From NCBI RefSeq assembly GCF_002127325.2, contig NC_035437.2:163779408-163843407 (forward strand): 64,000 nt of DNA, written 5' to 3'. The stretch's first letter is position 1. Each line of letters opens with the position of its first letter. The notes beneath the pieces were generated by a model that searched no databases, was not told where the DNA came from, and saw only the letters and a list, made by a program, of their open reading frames with translations. The position numbers and the translations under genes were made by a program. This stretch comes from Helianthus annuus. Lineage: Eukaryota > Streptophyta > Magnoliopsida > Asterales > Asteraceae. This document shows positions 1 through 13,029 of this stretch, one piece after another.

Positions 1-246
1 TAGCGATCGAAGACCGAGTCACGAGATAGATTGTACGGGAATGTTGATTATGTAAAATGATAGTTATAAGTTATGCTTTTATTATGTATATGAGTACAAA
101 AGATGCATGTATTGTAGGAAAGTACTTCATAATGAACTTGCAAGTGGGTCAAAACGTTTTTAATGAAAGAAATTTTTATGGTACGAATTTCCGCTGCGTC
201 TTTTCCGTTAAAGCGTGTTAGGGTGCTACAGGCTCTGATACCAACC
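1..246 (-). mobile_element. Element A: leader next to the 5' LTR, with PBS
   Basis: This edge segment sits just inside the LTR that begins at 247. Positions 231-243 read GGCTCTGATACCA; on the minus strand this is TGGTATCAGAGCC, the primer-binding site complementary to the 3' end of plant initiator tRNA-Met. A 3-nt spacer separates it from the LTR. The element therefore lies on the minus strand and its body continues off the left edge. The rest of the segment has no open frame. The stretch before the PBS differs from the matching place in element D, so 1-230 could also be a rearranged flank. Confidence 0.6.
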
Positions 247-3200
247 TGTCACACCCCTAATTTCCACGTGTCACCGGTGGGCCCGGTGGGGAGTATAGTG
301 ACGTACTTGGCATCATCATAGACAACAACACAATATATAAATGCACAGCGGAAGCAAAGATAGATTCATTTCAACTTTAATAGAGTGTAATATCAAATAT
401 CACTAATTAGTTGAAACGGATCCACAGGCGGATCAAAATAAAAATAAGATATTGTTCAACAGATTTATTGTCATCCAAGCTTGCGAGACTTATTGTGGAC
501 GCTCTAGAAGACAGCCAGCCTATTACGTGTAGTACCTGCACTTAATCTTTTGGGAAAATACGTCAGTTTACACTGGTAAATACAATTTAACTGACTCATT
601 TTGAAAAGGTTGAAAATTAATTTAAATGCACATGGCATAAAACATTTTATAACTTGGAATAATTATGCAATATAATCTTGTAAGGGATTTACATGTTACT
701 TATGCGTTCAGTAGCCCGATCCGTAGACCGGGTTAAAGATTAATAGACACACCACAATATAGAGTTATACACTGACGGGTGTACGCCTACACCCCGTGCT
801 CAGGTCGTGGCCATCTCGTAAGAGGATGCCAAGGATATCCGGGACATGGTCATTAACCCCCCAAAGGCTTTAAGCAATAAAACACATTCAAAACACGGCA
901 TCTCAATAAATTTAACCTCTATTCGATTAAAGAATTCGATGCCGGACCAAGCGGTATTTTATATACCGTATCCCAAGCCCGTATAGGGAAAATAAGTTAA
1001 AAGTATTTACCTTGGTAAGTATAAATCACAACTAGCAAGTGAAGGTAGCTTTTACTGGTTCTTCTATTCTGGAACAAAGGTTTATAATAACCTATTAGAC
1101 TCTAACGGATCTTTATTTAAGCCTAAGCTTAGACCGGTTAGTTTTAAGGACGATACGGTTCAAACGCACGATTAAGCGAAGACCGGATAGAACGTGATTT
1201 AGACCCGACAAGTTTGAATACTTGTATAATATGGGTATGCTAAATACATTCTGGATTTTGAGACAAAACTGATAATGCTTGACCCGTTTCGGTCAATTTA
1301 TGCAAACTAGTTACATAAACCGAACCGAACGCTAAAAGTGCGTTACGGGTCTCCATAAGAGTCATATGCAAGTTCCCTGAGATAATATGCTCTAAATATG
1401 TCATAATATCAGTAAGTTATGTTCTATTATGCCCCGAATGAATTTAAACTCAACTTATGCCTTATAAGGGCATTTTGGTCATTTAAAGATTATAAAAGAG
1501 TTAAATTTGTGATCTGAGTTGTAGGTCTGATTCTTACAGTAAAAATACTTAATTTAACATATTATAACAGTAGGGTATGACCCATATATGAAACTTATCA
1601 TTTAAAATCAAACTATGCACCTTAGGGGCATTTTGGTAATTTCACAAGGGCTAAAAGTGTCAAAACTGGAAACCTGAGTTCAAAAACTTATACTTACTGT
1701 TATTTTATAAAAATATACTAAGAATATCAGTAGGTATCAACCTTATATGTTTAATATGGTTATAGTGCATACTAGGCGTTAAAAACGCTTAAATAGGCGA
1801 TTTAGAGCCGTTTCCGGATTTTCAAAAGAAAGCTGATATTTTTATATTTCTAGAATGCTCAAAATAATTTATTTAACAAATGAAATCAGTGGAAAAAGGT
1901 TTGGGGTCAAAAAGATTTATAAAACTCATTTTATGGCTTAAAAGGGTAAATTCGGTATTTACCGAATTAAACTTAGAGACCTATGATACGATCAGCCAAA
2001 AATTAAATAAAAATCTCCAAAAATCCCAAAATATTATATAACATCAGTGGGTAAAAAGTTTTATATCAAAAAGTGGGTTTAAATAGGCTATACGCTAATT
2101 ATGCCGTTTACTTAACATAAAGCTTTCAAATTACGATATTGAGCATAACTCTAAATCTGGACCTCAAACTGATATAAAATTTTTGGTGCAAGTTTATAAA
2201 TCAGTAACAAACGTTTCTACTCTTTCACTTTTTCAAAAATCACGTTTTATAGCAAAAAGGGCAAAATAGTCATATTTAAGCATAAACCGGTAACATGCAT
2301 ATGAATCGGACAAGTGTAGAACTAAGTTGTAAAATCTCAGAGAGTTGTACATATATAAAGATGGTCCAAAATAAGCTCTAAGACAGATCTCAAACATGCA
2401 TGCACAGATCCGAATCGAGAGTCAAAGAAAAAGTCATTTTATAAGACTTTCGGTTCCGATCCGGGTTTAAACTGAAAATTGCCGAGTTGATCATGATGAA
2501 ACATGTTCTTACATTAATTACAAAGTTATTTTGATGATCAAACAGGTTGCATGTGACCTACATTACTATTTATGCTAATTTTTGCAAAAACACATTCTGT
2601 TGACTTTTTAAGAAAAGCTTTGACTCGACAATCATCATGCTTAGAGTGAGAATCTGAAAATACCCTTTTGAGGGTTTGTTACCTACATAAATACCAACTT
2701 GTAGGTACCTTCAATTCGAGAAATGACTGAGCCATTTTCGTTTAATCAAAAAGTCAAACTAAATCTACGACGGATTGACTTTCGGTTGATTAACTAAGCT
2801 AGAACGAATTTGAAAGAGTTATGAATACTTACAAGAGTCCTAATAACAAGTAGAAAGCCCTATGAACCCTTGATGATGACCAGAGAGCTCCAGAATTGCT
2901 CTTGTGAATTTTTGAAGATGAAAGTGTTCTTGGTTTTACTACTTCAAGACCCTTATATGCAGAATTTGATCTCATTAAAGGGTGCTACAGAAGTCTAGAG
3001 GTGTTGTAAGAAGGTTACAAGTGCCCCTAGATGCATGTAAGTTGATTGGTGAGGCTTAAGAGTGGGTAACAGCTGGTTACAACTCGGAATCAGGCCCTTA
3101 ACTGCAATAATCCGTTTTCTGTCGCTGGGCAGGCCTCGCGTCACGCCTAGGGCCCTAGGTGTGACACCTAGCCCCATCTGATCCTCAAATCTCTTTTAAT

Positions 3201-3782
3201 GTTGAAGTTTTGGTCCTTGGTCCTTTATTACGTGGTTTTGGCTATCAATCTTGCTCATTAGACCCTCAAACTTGATTTTTATGGACCTTGGGACATTTAC
3301 AAACATGGTAAAGTCCTCGGTTAACTTTGCGCTCACCCGAAAAGTCATGAAATTCGATGTTGATGCACTTAGCCCTTCGTGCACGGTTTTGATCATAACT
3401 TTCTCATACGATCACGAAACTTCATGAAATTTTTACCACATATTCTAGTGAGTATATTTTAGCATTACAAAGCTTCGGGTTTGTCAAAAGATCACTCAGA
3501 GGTATAATTTCAACATGTTGACACGTTTAGCCCCTGTAGTTTGTAATTCCTCACTTTCTTACATTTTCCGCTTTGTATGATCCATGATTTAACCGTTTGA
3601 GACTATAAACATTATGTAGGGTTATTTTAGAGCCTATCTTTCCATTGTTGACACTTTGGACCCTTATAATTCCATAGTTTCACTGTTTGTCAACTCTAGT
3701 CCCTCTAAAGTATGTTTTCACATATCCAAAGGCTATGCCACGTGTCTATGCATTATTGGACGTAAATTTCCGAGGTGTTACA
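247..3782 (-). mobile_element. Element A: 5' LTR of a chromovirus related to element D
   Basis: The LTR runs from TGTCACACCCC to CGAGGTGTTACA (+ strand). Both ends, and long stretches inside (the CACCGGTGGGCCCGGTGGGG block near 275, the lines near 430-1000 and the tail near 3420-3780), match the 3.3 kb LTRs of element D, but with clearly more differences than the two D LTRs show between themselves. At about 3.5 kb it is very long, as in the Tekay/Del group of Ty3-gypsy chromoviruses. A minus-strand TATA-like GCATATAAGG is at 2951-2960. The right end abuts an A-run inside a transposase pseudogene, so the target duplication (possibly AAAAA, 3783-3787) cannot be confirmed without the left end. 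Confidence 0.85.
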
Positions 3783-4519
3783 AAAAATACCACATTACAG
3801 GGATGTTAGGTAGCACTGATTATATGCATCTTGTTTGGAGGATGTGTCCCACTGAGTTACAAGGCCGATATATGAGAGGTGATCACGAATACCCTATGGT
3901 CATGGTCAAAGCGGCCGCGTCATACGATTTATGGTTTTGGCATGCGTATTGTGGTCCACCCGGTTCACTAAACGACATCAATGTGCTCCAATAATCTCCA
4001 ATATATCTCGCTGAACGGAATGGAACCACACCTAAGTGTCCGTTTCAAATGAATGGACATACATACAAACGTCGATACTATTTAACCGATAGGGTCTACC
4101 CTACTTGGTCAACGTTTGTGAAATCGTTTCCATTTCCCATCAATCCGAATGAAAATAAGTTCAAGAAATTGCAAGAAGGGGCAAGAAAAGATCTGGAGCA
4201 TGTTTTTGGTGTGCTAAAAGGAAAATATGGCATACTTAGGAGACCCATGCGTGCTATGACGGTGATTATTAGCGTGACGTATACGTGCATGATAATGCAC
4301 AATATGATCTTAAAGGACGACGGGCATGCGTTCTCACCGGTCTATATCTGAGATCTAGTCATCCAACCCGTTTTTGACGATACAGTTCTTGGGGAGCTGA
4401 TGGATTGGGATACGGATTTTTTACTTAGAAATGGTCTTGTGGTCCATTTTGCAGCTCAAGATCTGCCGTACCTCGAGCAGGAGACGATGGACAATTTGTT
4501 TTTTTATTTGTTTTTTTAA
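3783..4519 (+). pseudogene. PIF/Harbinger transposase, 3' part
   Basis: One reading frame resembles the DDE domain of plant PIF/Harbinger transposases. The blocks GMLGSTDYMH, PGSLNDINVL and LEHVFGVLKGKYGILRRPM appear in the expected order, and each carries one member of the catalytic D-D-E triad, so all three acidic residues survive. The frame is broken only by stops at 3992-3994 and 4349-4351, then runs on to about 4519. The N-terminal half, including the DNA-binding region, is missing because element A inserted at 3782; the remainder should lie beyond the left edge of the window. In the family the enzyme cuts and pastes elements with TTA/TAA target duplications in the nucleus. This copy cannot make a full protein. 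Confidence 0.85.
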
Positions 4520-5023
4520 TTGTGTTTTATTTTATTTTATTAGTTTACTTTAAATTATGTATTTTTATTTTTATTTCAATGAAGTTTAGGTTTTACCTAA
4601 CATTTGCCTTTATTAAAATATAAAAAAAAAGTTTATGGCAAAGGTAAGACGCCACCAGTGTTACGGCTAATGGGTACTTTTAAAGAAAATTGACATAGTA
4701 GGTTTTTGTTGGTCGGGGCAAGAGTATTACCCTTGAGTGCCCCTTTCCCTGATTGTTTGATAAAATATTAATTACAAATTTTAAAAATTTAGAGGGGGTT
4801 TGGGATTAAGTTTGGAAATGACTTATTATTGAATTATTGGCTTTTTCAGAAAACCACAAGTTAAAAAAGTGTTTCACAATAATAAAACTGCTTTTCATTT
4901 TGGCTTTTTAAGGAGTAAAAAATTATTTTTCAAAACTTACACAAAAATTTTAAAAGTTGGGTTAGCCCTCAGCTAGTTAGGTCAAACCCAAAAAATTTAG
5001 GCGTGAATGATCTCCGAGCCGAT
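4520..5023. other. AT-rich stretch, no gene seen
   Basis: No frame or repeat boundary could be supported. It may hold the 3' UTR and terminal repeat of the Harbinger element; GGGGCAAGAG near 4717 is G-rich like such ends, but no pair is available in the window. Confidence 0.4.
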
Positions 5024-5031
5024 CCTGAGAT

Positions 5032-5750
5032 TAGGGGTGTTCAGAAAAAACTGTAACCAAACAAAAACCGTAAACCGAACCGTAACTGTAACCAAATAAA
5101 CCGACCTGAATAACGAATTCGGTTTTTGGTTTGGTTTCTAACCGAAACCGAATTGTGAATATGGTTTTTGGTTCGGTTTATGGATCCACATTTTATTTTA
5201 TTTGGTTTATTCGGTTTATTTGGATAACCGAATAAACCATTTAACTTAATTAATTATTAAATAAAAATAATAATATTTTATAAATCATATACAATTTATT
5301 AGCCCAAAATAGTTATTTTTTATGCAGCCCAAAATACAAAATGTAAGTCTAAAAGCCCAACTCAAAACCACTCTTTAAGTCATCCAATAGTTTCTATAAT
5401 CTATGTTTTGAAACTTTAACTTTATGGTTGTGTCTACTACAATTTTATGGATGTGTTTGTTTTATTTCCCAATAAAACTTTCTTGTATTCAAATATTGTT
5501 AGGTGTAAATTAGTTGTGATGTTCGGAAGTTGGAACATAAACATAAAGATAAATTAGAAAAAAAAGTACTTAAGTACAATTTGGTTAGATTTGGTTTATT
5601 TGGTTTTTAACCGGAACCAAATCGAATTGAATTTGGTTTGGTTTGGATCGGTTTGCATATTCCTTATTTGGTTTGGTTTAGGGTACAAAATTCTGAAAAC
5701 CGAATAAACCGAACCAAATAAACCATAAATCAAACCGATAAACACCCCTA
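5032..5750. mobile_element. hAT-type MITE, 719 bp
   Basis: The left end TAGGGGTGTTCAG and the right end (inverted, TAGGGGTGTTTATC) form short terminal inverted repeats. They are flanked by 8-bp target copies CCTGAGAT (5024-5031) and CCTAAGAT (5751-5758), seven of eight identical, as expected for hAT elements. Both ends carry subterminal runs of short AACCGAA/AACCAAAT motifs in opposite orientation. There is no coding capacity. The TAGGGGTGT terminus recurs in the MITE at 18154-18971, so the two belong to one or related families. Confidence 0.8.
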
Positions 5751-6469
5751 CCTAAGATGGCTTAATTATAATTTTCTATAGTTGTATCTTTTTAAATGCG
5801 AAAACATAATATGATTTTCTAATGGCAAACGATTCTATAACATATATAGGAAAAGGCCAGCAAAGGTTGTAAAATCAAAAAATAGAAAATATAATGTAAA
5901 AAAGTAAATTACTAAAATGACAAAGCGTAAAAACTGACAAGTAATTTTTATAAACAGTATGTTAAAAATCAACACTAATAATTTTAAAAGTAGGGAGATG
6001 ATCAAATAGGAAGTTTATTTTGATTAGGAATGATAGAAAGCAATAAGATCATGACATGTGACAAAATTTAAAATAAAGAGGAGGGGTATTTTAGTCAATT
6101 TATCCAAAATTCTCCTTTCTTCTCTCTGTAACTTCAAAACCCACCATCTTCAACCTTTTCTTCACTTTCTATCTCAATAATCACTACATTATAGTGCGAT
6201 TTTCGTCACCAATCAATGATTCAAACACCCAATCAACGTGTTTCTTCAACTTTTTTGAAGAAACCAAGTTTAATTTCATACAATATCTCATTTTTTCCCG
6301 TGATTTTGAAGCGAATCACTCGATTCGTTCCATTCGATCGCTGATAAGTGTTTCTAGTATTCAAAATTCGTCAATCGTTGAAGAAATCTGAAGAAATCGG
6401 CTTCGATCTATGTAAGAAAATTTTGAATTGCATTTTTACGATATGAGTTTTTAAATTGAGTCATTGCGT

Positions 6470-6960
6470 TTTACAAAGGAATGAAAAAACATTTTTTTTT
6501 TTTTTGTATTTTCAGTCTATTGCATTTTAGAAATAACACATTTTATTGTATTTTAGTCCATTGCGTTTTAGATAAAACACATTTTTTATGTTTTTAGTCC
6601 ATTGCGTTTTAGAAAAAAAAACACTTTCTTTTGTGTTTTTATCTATTGCATTTTAGGACATTTTTATGTGTTTTTAGTCCATTGCGTTTTCAAAAAACAC
6701 ATTTTGAAGTGTTTTTAGTCCATTGCGTTTTAGTTAAAAACATATTTTCATGTGTTTTTAGTCCATTGCGTTTTAGAAAGAACACTTTCTTTTGTGTTTT
6801 TAGGCCATTGTGTTTTAGAAAAAAAAACATTTCTTTGTTTTTACGGGCCATTGCGTTTTAGAAATAAGACATTTCTTTGTATTTTCTGGCCATTGTGTTT
6901 TAGAAATAAGACATTTCTTTGTGTTTTTTGTGCATTGCGTTTTACGCAACTGAGTTTTTG
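6470..6960. repeat. Degenerate tandem repeat, CCATTGCGTTTTAG units
   Basis: About ten imperfect units of roughly 40-60 bp share the core AGTCCATTGCGTTTTAGAAA followed by an A-rich run and ACATTTTTTTGTGTTTTT. The arrangement produces spurious open frames on both strands. It lies inside the left half of the Mutator-like element. Confidence 0.8.
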
Positions 6961-8112
6961 AAAAAAAATCGAAAATATAGCAATAGTATACTCGTTTTAA
7001 AGATAAAAAGCGCTCGTTTTTTGTGCAATTTTTATAAAAAAAATAATGTCGTATGAAAGAGTTATTAACGTTGTAAGGACTAGAATTTCTTATTAAAACG
7101 TAGGAACTTAAACCATGAAAATGAAACGGGTCAAACATAAAGCTTATAAAATCGACCATAAACCTTGACATAAACAACCCAACTTAACTTTACATAAAAG
7201 TTTACATCAAAATTTCAAGATAACCATTATAAACATAAACGACTTCAGTTCCGAAATCTTTTAAAGTTAAGTGTTTACAAAAGCTATAACATAACATAAA
7301 GTTTTGTTACAAAAGTTGACACGTTTAGTCACGTTTCATAGCGGAAGCTTGTGAGATAGTGTGTCCGTTCCAACGTTGCGCCGCCTATCAAGATGATCTG
7401 CCTACATCCAATGTAAACAATTAGTCAATTTAAACTCAAACAATCTTATAGTTCGAACCTCTATTTGGACTTGATAGAATTGCTTCAAGTATTCATTCAA
7501 TACACTTTCTAAAGGAATTCAACATCATTCTTCTACGTTGTTTTATACTGGATTAAACATAAACTTTCCGAACTCGACATATGACCCAATTCTACTCGTT
7601 CGACCCATAATCATGATACAAACTTTTACATAAACTCATTTGATATGTGCAAATTACGAAACTAGGATAATAACATATCATAAATATTACACATTACTAA
7701 AATCCGTAAGCGTAAGAACTTACCTTTGTCGTTGTTTGTTTGCGATTCGGAACGACTTGAGCCTTTTTCCTTAACTCCTACAACCCAAAATCACTTACTT
7801 TAATCTCATGGCATTCTTTTCATTCCGTTCTTAACATAATCAAATTAGTAACGAAACTAATAACTCCCAATTCTAACCATTTAACATTTTAATAACATAT
7901 GATCATTTCATTCAAGCATTTTAACGAACATTTGGTGTGCATACCATTTTCAAAGCATAATGTACAAGTATCATATGCATAATTTTACTAAATCATATCA
8001 AGATTAACAAGAACATCGAATTCAATCGAATTTTCATATATCCTTCCATTTAATTCAATTCTAACTAACAAGTTATCATTATAAACATCATCATACATGA
8101 CCCTTATACTAA

Positions 8113-8595
8113 TGTAGGTCCCATTGAGTCTTATGGATCTTCACAGAATTGTCAATCCGATCAAGAGTGCGGAATCCTCTTGATCAGAATAAGCAGAAAA
8201 CGTGTAGGAACAGCAAATCACTTTCAAACCGGGTTTCTATTGATTATCAATCTTCACGAATTACAATCAATCAAAACCCTAACCAACTAATTTTCGTCCA
8301 AGCTATGCTCTCACGAAAATTCTCTCTCTCAAAATTTGTTCTGGCTGATTAACCTAAACCCTAATGCCTAACCTTGTTTATATAACACAAGGTTGCAACT
8401 GGGCTAGGTCAAACACTCTTGGCTGCGAATTGGACAGGCCCAATTCGCCCCCCATCACCCAATCTGGGTTTAGTTTAGCCCAAACTCAATTATCTCACTA
8501 ATACAAAGCTAAATCCGCTAACTGTTTATCGTTTAACTAATTACAAGATATCCAAAGACCAAATTTAAGCTGTTATCACAGAATATGCACCAACA
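8113..8595 (-). repeat. Element B 3' LTR
   Basis: This 483-bp direct repeat matches 13884-14367 with few differences. On the minus strand it starts TGTTGGTGCATATT and ends at GGGACCTACA. Minus-strand position and the adjoining polypurine tract make it the 3' copy. A 67-codon frame inside it recurs in the other LTR and is not a gene. Confidence 0.9.
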
Positions 8596-8608
8596 AACTC
8601 CCCCTTGA
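8596..8608 (-). other. Element B polypurine tract
   Basis: AACTCCCCCTTGA on the + strand is a purine-rich AAGGGGGAGTT on the minus strand. It abuts the 3' LTR, where plus-strand DNA synthesis starts in LTR elements. Confidence 0.8.
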
Positions 8609-10543
8609 CAATAGCTTCATAAAAACTTTGTCTTCAGTCTTCTTACAATCTTTATGTAGTCTTGCACTGTCTTTGGTCTTTGGATAGCTTCAGCTTCAAT
8701 AGCCTCTGTCAGCAACAGACTGTCAGCAACAGACTCCCCCTAAGCTGATGCATCCAATCACCAAATCTTCAACATGTTAGCACTTGAGTAAACTCCAGTT
8801 TAGCATTTGCACAGCAAACTTCAAGCTCTTCAATCTTGTCTGCAATGTAGAAAGGAGGTTCTACCATGCATCCAATCAAACTCTCATCTTCACACTTCAC
8901 AGCAACTTCTCAGCAACAAACTGCTTCAATCTGTATACTATAAAACAAACATCTCGAGAAACCATAAGAATTTTTCAACAAAGTTAAATAAATTATTATT
9001 TTTCAAGAGATAGTTAAACTGTATTACAGATTAAGCATTTTCAATTTCATCACCAACACGCAAAACTTTTGTCCAACACACAAGAACCTGCAAGATTTAA
9101 AAATTTTGAACTCACTTTCTAACACCGTCTCCCCCTATCAGTAACAATTCCTCCACGAATAACAGTGTTCCGTACGTTAAGAATTTTAAACAGAAAAGAC
9201 ACTATTTTTGGATTTTTATATTTTCTGAAAGCAAGTAAATACAAAAGCAATAAACACTCTATTTTTGTGAGAATCACTGGTAAGAAGATCATATCAGCAC
9301 AATAAAACTGTTTCACACAAGTTAGATAATTCTTTATGTAATTTTTAGTGAAAAGCAGTCCAAGACGATTACCAGTATGTTTGTCCACTTAAACAAAATG
9401 CATGAACATTTCAAGTACCATTACCATATGATATGTTAAGGTAATTTTATTATACTGAAATATTAGCGTGTCCCACAATAGGATATACCCTCGTGATCAA
9501 GGTATGCACAAAGATTCATCGTAGTAGGTGAGTATACTGATGTCATCCTTTAAGATATCCTGGACGTGCCTAGGTCTGCATATAATCTGTTTTATCATGT
9601 TTTGATTGCTTAACAATGAACACCCAAATAAATACTAATCAAATCCTGGCAATATAAATAGCACACTCTATCATGCAAGTATCTTCCCTACCACATATTT
9701 TCACAAGTCCAATCTAGATTTCTGAAATCTTAACTGGGAATAGGTTGAGAAGAGAACAGAATAGATCTTTTGCAGAGATGGTATAATATACAGATCAAAT
9801 GAGTTTTTTTTTCTCAGTTCGATATAGGTTTCTTGGGTTTCTTTTGGGCACTTGAGGGCCTCTTTCGGGTGTATTAGATCTATAGCGTGACAACGTACAA
9901 CTAGGTCAGCATGTATTTGGATGCAGCAGAAGCTGTCGTTGCCTAGCACCTCCATGTCAGCATATATCTGGATGCAACAGAGGAGGTACACGACTTTTTT
10001 CAGAGAAGATTTCAGAATCAGATCAAAATTGTGTGTATCGGGACAACATACAGACATTTAAATAGAAATGAGTTAATTCTAAGTGACTCTCTTTCCTAGG
10101 GTCATGTACAATTTTAGTTCTGAACAGAAGGACAGCCAAGATATCCCCAGATGAAATAACAGTATAAAGACCTAAAACTTCAGATTTTTTGCAATCTATC
10201 AACGCAAGAATTAAGGTCATTAAACCAACACCACTGATGTGTTCCCCACTCATATTCAGATCACTTAAGTTTATATCACATTGGTAAGTTGATTATTTCA
10301 TGCTTTTGCCTACTGGTACATCGTATAATGAAGCTGCTATCACACTTAAGCAATTTATGGTTCAACTTCAGTGTGATAGTCTAACTTGCCGATGTACTAT
10401 CATTTCTTCTTTTTCACACAGTGATAACTCATTTTTGATTTTTCTATTTTTTTTATGGTTTTGATTTTTCAAATTTTTTTTTTTGTATTTTCGATTTTTA
10501 AGATAAACAGTAAACTATTTACAAAATTCTTATGAAAAACAAG
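8609..10543. other. Element B long non-coding 3' region
   Basis: About 1.9 kb lies between the end of the RNase H remnant and the polypurine tract. It has only short frames without recognisable similarity. Nothing else can be supported here. Confidence 0.5.
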
Positions 10544-10642
10544 TTATTCAGGATTCCTCATCCCGTTGAGTTCGACTAAATGTTCAAAGCGAGCCCTGTC
10601 AAATGCTTTAGTATAAAGATCTGCCAGGTTATCTTCTGTGTC
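10544..10642 (-). pseudogene. Copia RNase H C-terminus remnant
   Basis: Read on the minus strand from 10642, this 32-codon stretch contains ADLYTKAFDRARFEHLVE and ends with a stop at 10544-10546. That is the conserved tail of Copia polyproteins (usually ADLxTKxL/F...RF..L) after the RNase H fold. The sequence before it (10643-10790) has a TA microsatellite and no frame, so the deletion joins gag almost directly to the last codons of pol. It makes no enzyme. Confidence 0.85.
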
Positions 10643-10794
10643 AACTCAGCACTTTGAACTTCAATTTAAATCATTTAATATATATATATATATATATCAA
10701 CAATCTCGCATCCCCCGTTTTGTGCCTGAAGCAGCCACTATCAACATAAGTTGATAATCCTCCTTAGCAGCTCCTGCACACACCAACTACTAAA

Positions 10795-12794
10795 TTAGTT
10801 AGATTGGGGGACCCAAGCCTTAATGGTCTTGAGTCGTCCAAATTCACCAACCACTGGAATATCCATCCAATATCCATTACTCCTAACTGGAGTCTTGGAT
10901 CTCAGACCTGTTGATGGAATTTGATTTTGATTTCCACTAGGTCTTTGGTCCTGAGGGTTCCTATATACATTTGGACTATTTGACCTTTGGAAATTTTGAT
11001 TTTGAAACCTTGAATTTTGATTCCAAGAAGCATTATTGTTGTAATTTCTAAAGCCATTGTTATAACAAGTTCGACCACCATTATTCTGGTATCGATTTTG
11101 ATATTGACCTTGACTTCTGAAATTATTAGAATTATAATTGTTCATTCTTGGTGAACTGCTTCTAGGTCTGTCATATCTGCCTGGTGGAGATCTAGGCTGA
11201 AATCTTGGTTGATTTCTTTGAAAACGTGGAACTTGTGGAGTTCCTGTTCCAGCCCTATCTACACCAACTGCAACATTCTCTGGTTGCTTAGGAGCAGATT
11301 TCTTTAGAGAATTTGAACCTTTCTCCTCATTATCACCTTTCTTCTCTGGTGATTTCCCTCTCTGTTTTTCACTAATTTGTGCTTCACTGTTTTTGTTAGG
11401 ACAGCAGCTAGCTACATGTCCTTTGATGTGACACCTGAAGCACGATCTCCTTTTCAAAGACTTCTTAGCTGGAGTCTCTGAGGTAGATCCCTTATCAGAT
11501 GGTGATGATGCCTTGGAAGAATTTGGTTCAGTTTGCTTGGATTCAGATATTTCTTTGTTTTTATTTTTAGCAAACTCCACATTTGATTCTTTTTCAATAA
11601 CAGTGGTTTCATTTTTCATATCACTACTTTGAACAAAATTAATCTTTTTAACAAAAGGTTGATTTTTGCTCTTAGGAGGTGAATTTTGCTTTTTCAAATG
11701 TTCCCTGTTATTGTTCTTCTTAGCATCATCACTCTCAGACCCCTCACTTTGACTTGATGTGGATGCGAAACTACTTGGTGCAGATGACATATAGTCTGCT
11801 AGCTCATCTTCATCAGGCAGAAAAGAATAGTCATGACTAAGAGGAGGTGGGACTTCATTGAAGCCCTGGAAGCCCAAACTAGTCTTGTCATTACTCTTCT
11901 TTAACCCACCCATATGTGTTTCATAACAAAAGACGAATCTCTGAATTGGCTTAATTTCTGTTCAAGTTCAACAATTTTGAGTTGTGCATCTGACAACTCT
12001 TTGGATTTTTCATAAATCTCTTTTGTTTTCTCAGCCATCATTTCGTGAGCTAAGTCTATTACTTGAAGTTTTTCGTTTAATTTGCATGTTAAAGCTTCGA
12101 TTTCACTTTCCTAACCTTTTATCTTCTTCAAGTATAGAGATTCATTTCTTTTAGCAAAAAAAAATTGACTCTTTTATGCTACACATCTCGCTCACCAGAC
12201 TTTGGTTTTGTGTTGACAACCTGTCAACCTCACCCTGTAGTTCACGACACCTCAAACACACAGAATTGGATTGTACCTCTTTCTCATGAACTTCTGTAGT
12301 TTGATCAGCAACAACCTGTTCAGCTTCACTCTCTTTCTCTACTTCAGCATCTACTTTTGCTTCAACATTTTTCACTTCAGACTCAGCATCACTCACAGTA
12401 GTTTCAGCCTCATCAACTTGCACTATCTCTGCCATGAATGCCTGAGTGGCACTCTCATTTCCCTGAAATCGCTTTTGTAATGCATCCCACATATCCTTTG
12501 AATTTGTGTACTTCTTGAAGGTATGCTTGATGGTTTTAGGTAAGGACATCTTTATTGCAGCCAAGGCTCTCTTTTCAGCCTCATACATCTTTTTATCATC
12601 CTCTTGCATGTTCACATAATCTGTTCTACGTGGTCTGCCCTCAAAATCGTGTGTCGGGTTTGTGTACCCATCTACAAACTGATCCACATGCGTGCATCCT
12701 GAGATTCAATGAAGGATTGGAAGCTGTCCTTCCATGTAAGATAATTCTCCACCTTCATCATCTTAGGTGCATTCAAATTGGTCATGTTCGACAT
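10795..12794 (-). pseudogene. gag: Copia gag, broken by frameshifts
   Basis: Gag starts at the ATG at 12792-12794, shortly followed by VENYLTWKDSFQSFIE, typical of the Copia gag (UBN2) N-terminus. The frame shifts near 12690, runs to 12151 (KDMWDALQKRFQGNESATQA, then an acidic coiled-coil region), is broken by an A-run near 12155-12165 and stops near 12110 and 11915, then reopens at 11913-10795. The last part holds a zinc knuckle CFRCHIKGHVASCC, followed by an Asn/Arg/Gln-rich tail ending KAWVPQSN and a stop. Gag would package element RNA in cytoplasmic particles. At least four lesions make this copy non-functional. Confidence 0.85.
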
Positions 12795-13029
12795 TTTAAA
12801 CGCAACAGACTGGTAAAACCGTACAAAATATCACCGAAAACAGTGGTTACCAAATTACACCTTTAGAATCGTCTCGAAAAGACGAATCCAGTGATATATA
12901 ATGTCAAAAACCGAATTCGGGATTTTCCAGTCCTTTTTTCTAAAAATCAACCGAGTTCAATGGTGCAAACGGTTTTGGCAGATGAGCTACGGATCAAATT
13001 CTATTCACGAAAACGTTAATTCCTCTATA

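Noticed and set aside
6631..6961. Overlapping Phe-rich frames
   Set aside because: Products of the tandem CCATTGCGTTTTAG repeat, low complexity.
8149..8352. 67-codon open frame, repeated at 13920-14123
   Set aside because: It lies in the two LTRs of the Copia element; the repetition comes from the LTR, and no start context or similarity supports a gene.
8352..8375. Telomere-like CCTAAACCCTAA
   Set aside because: Only one or two units, present identically in both Copia LTRs; not a telomere or interstitial array.
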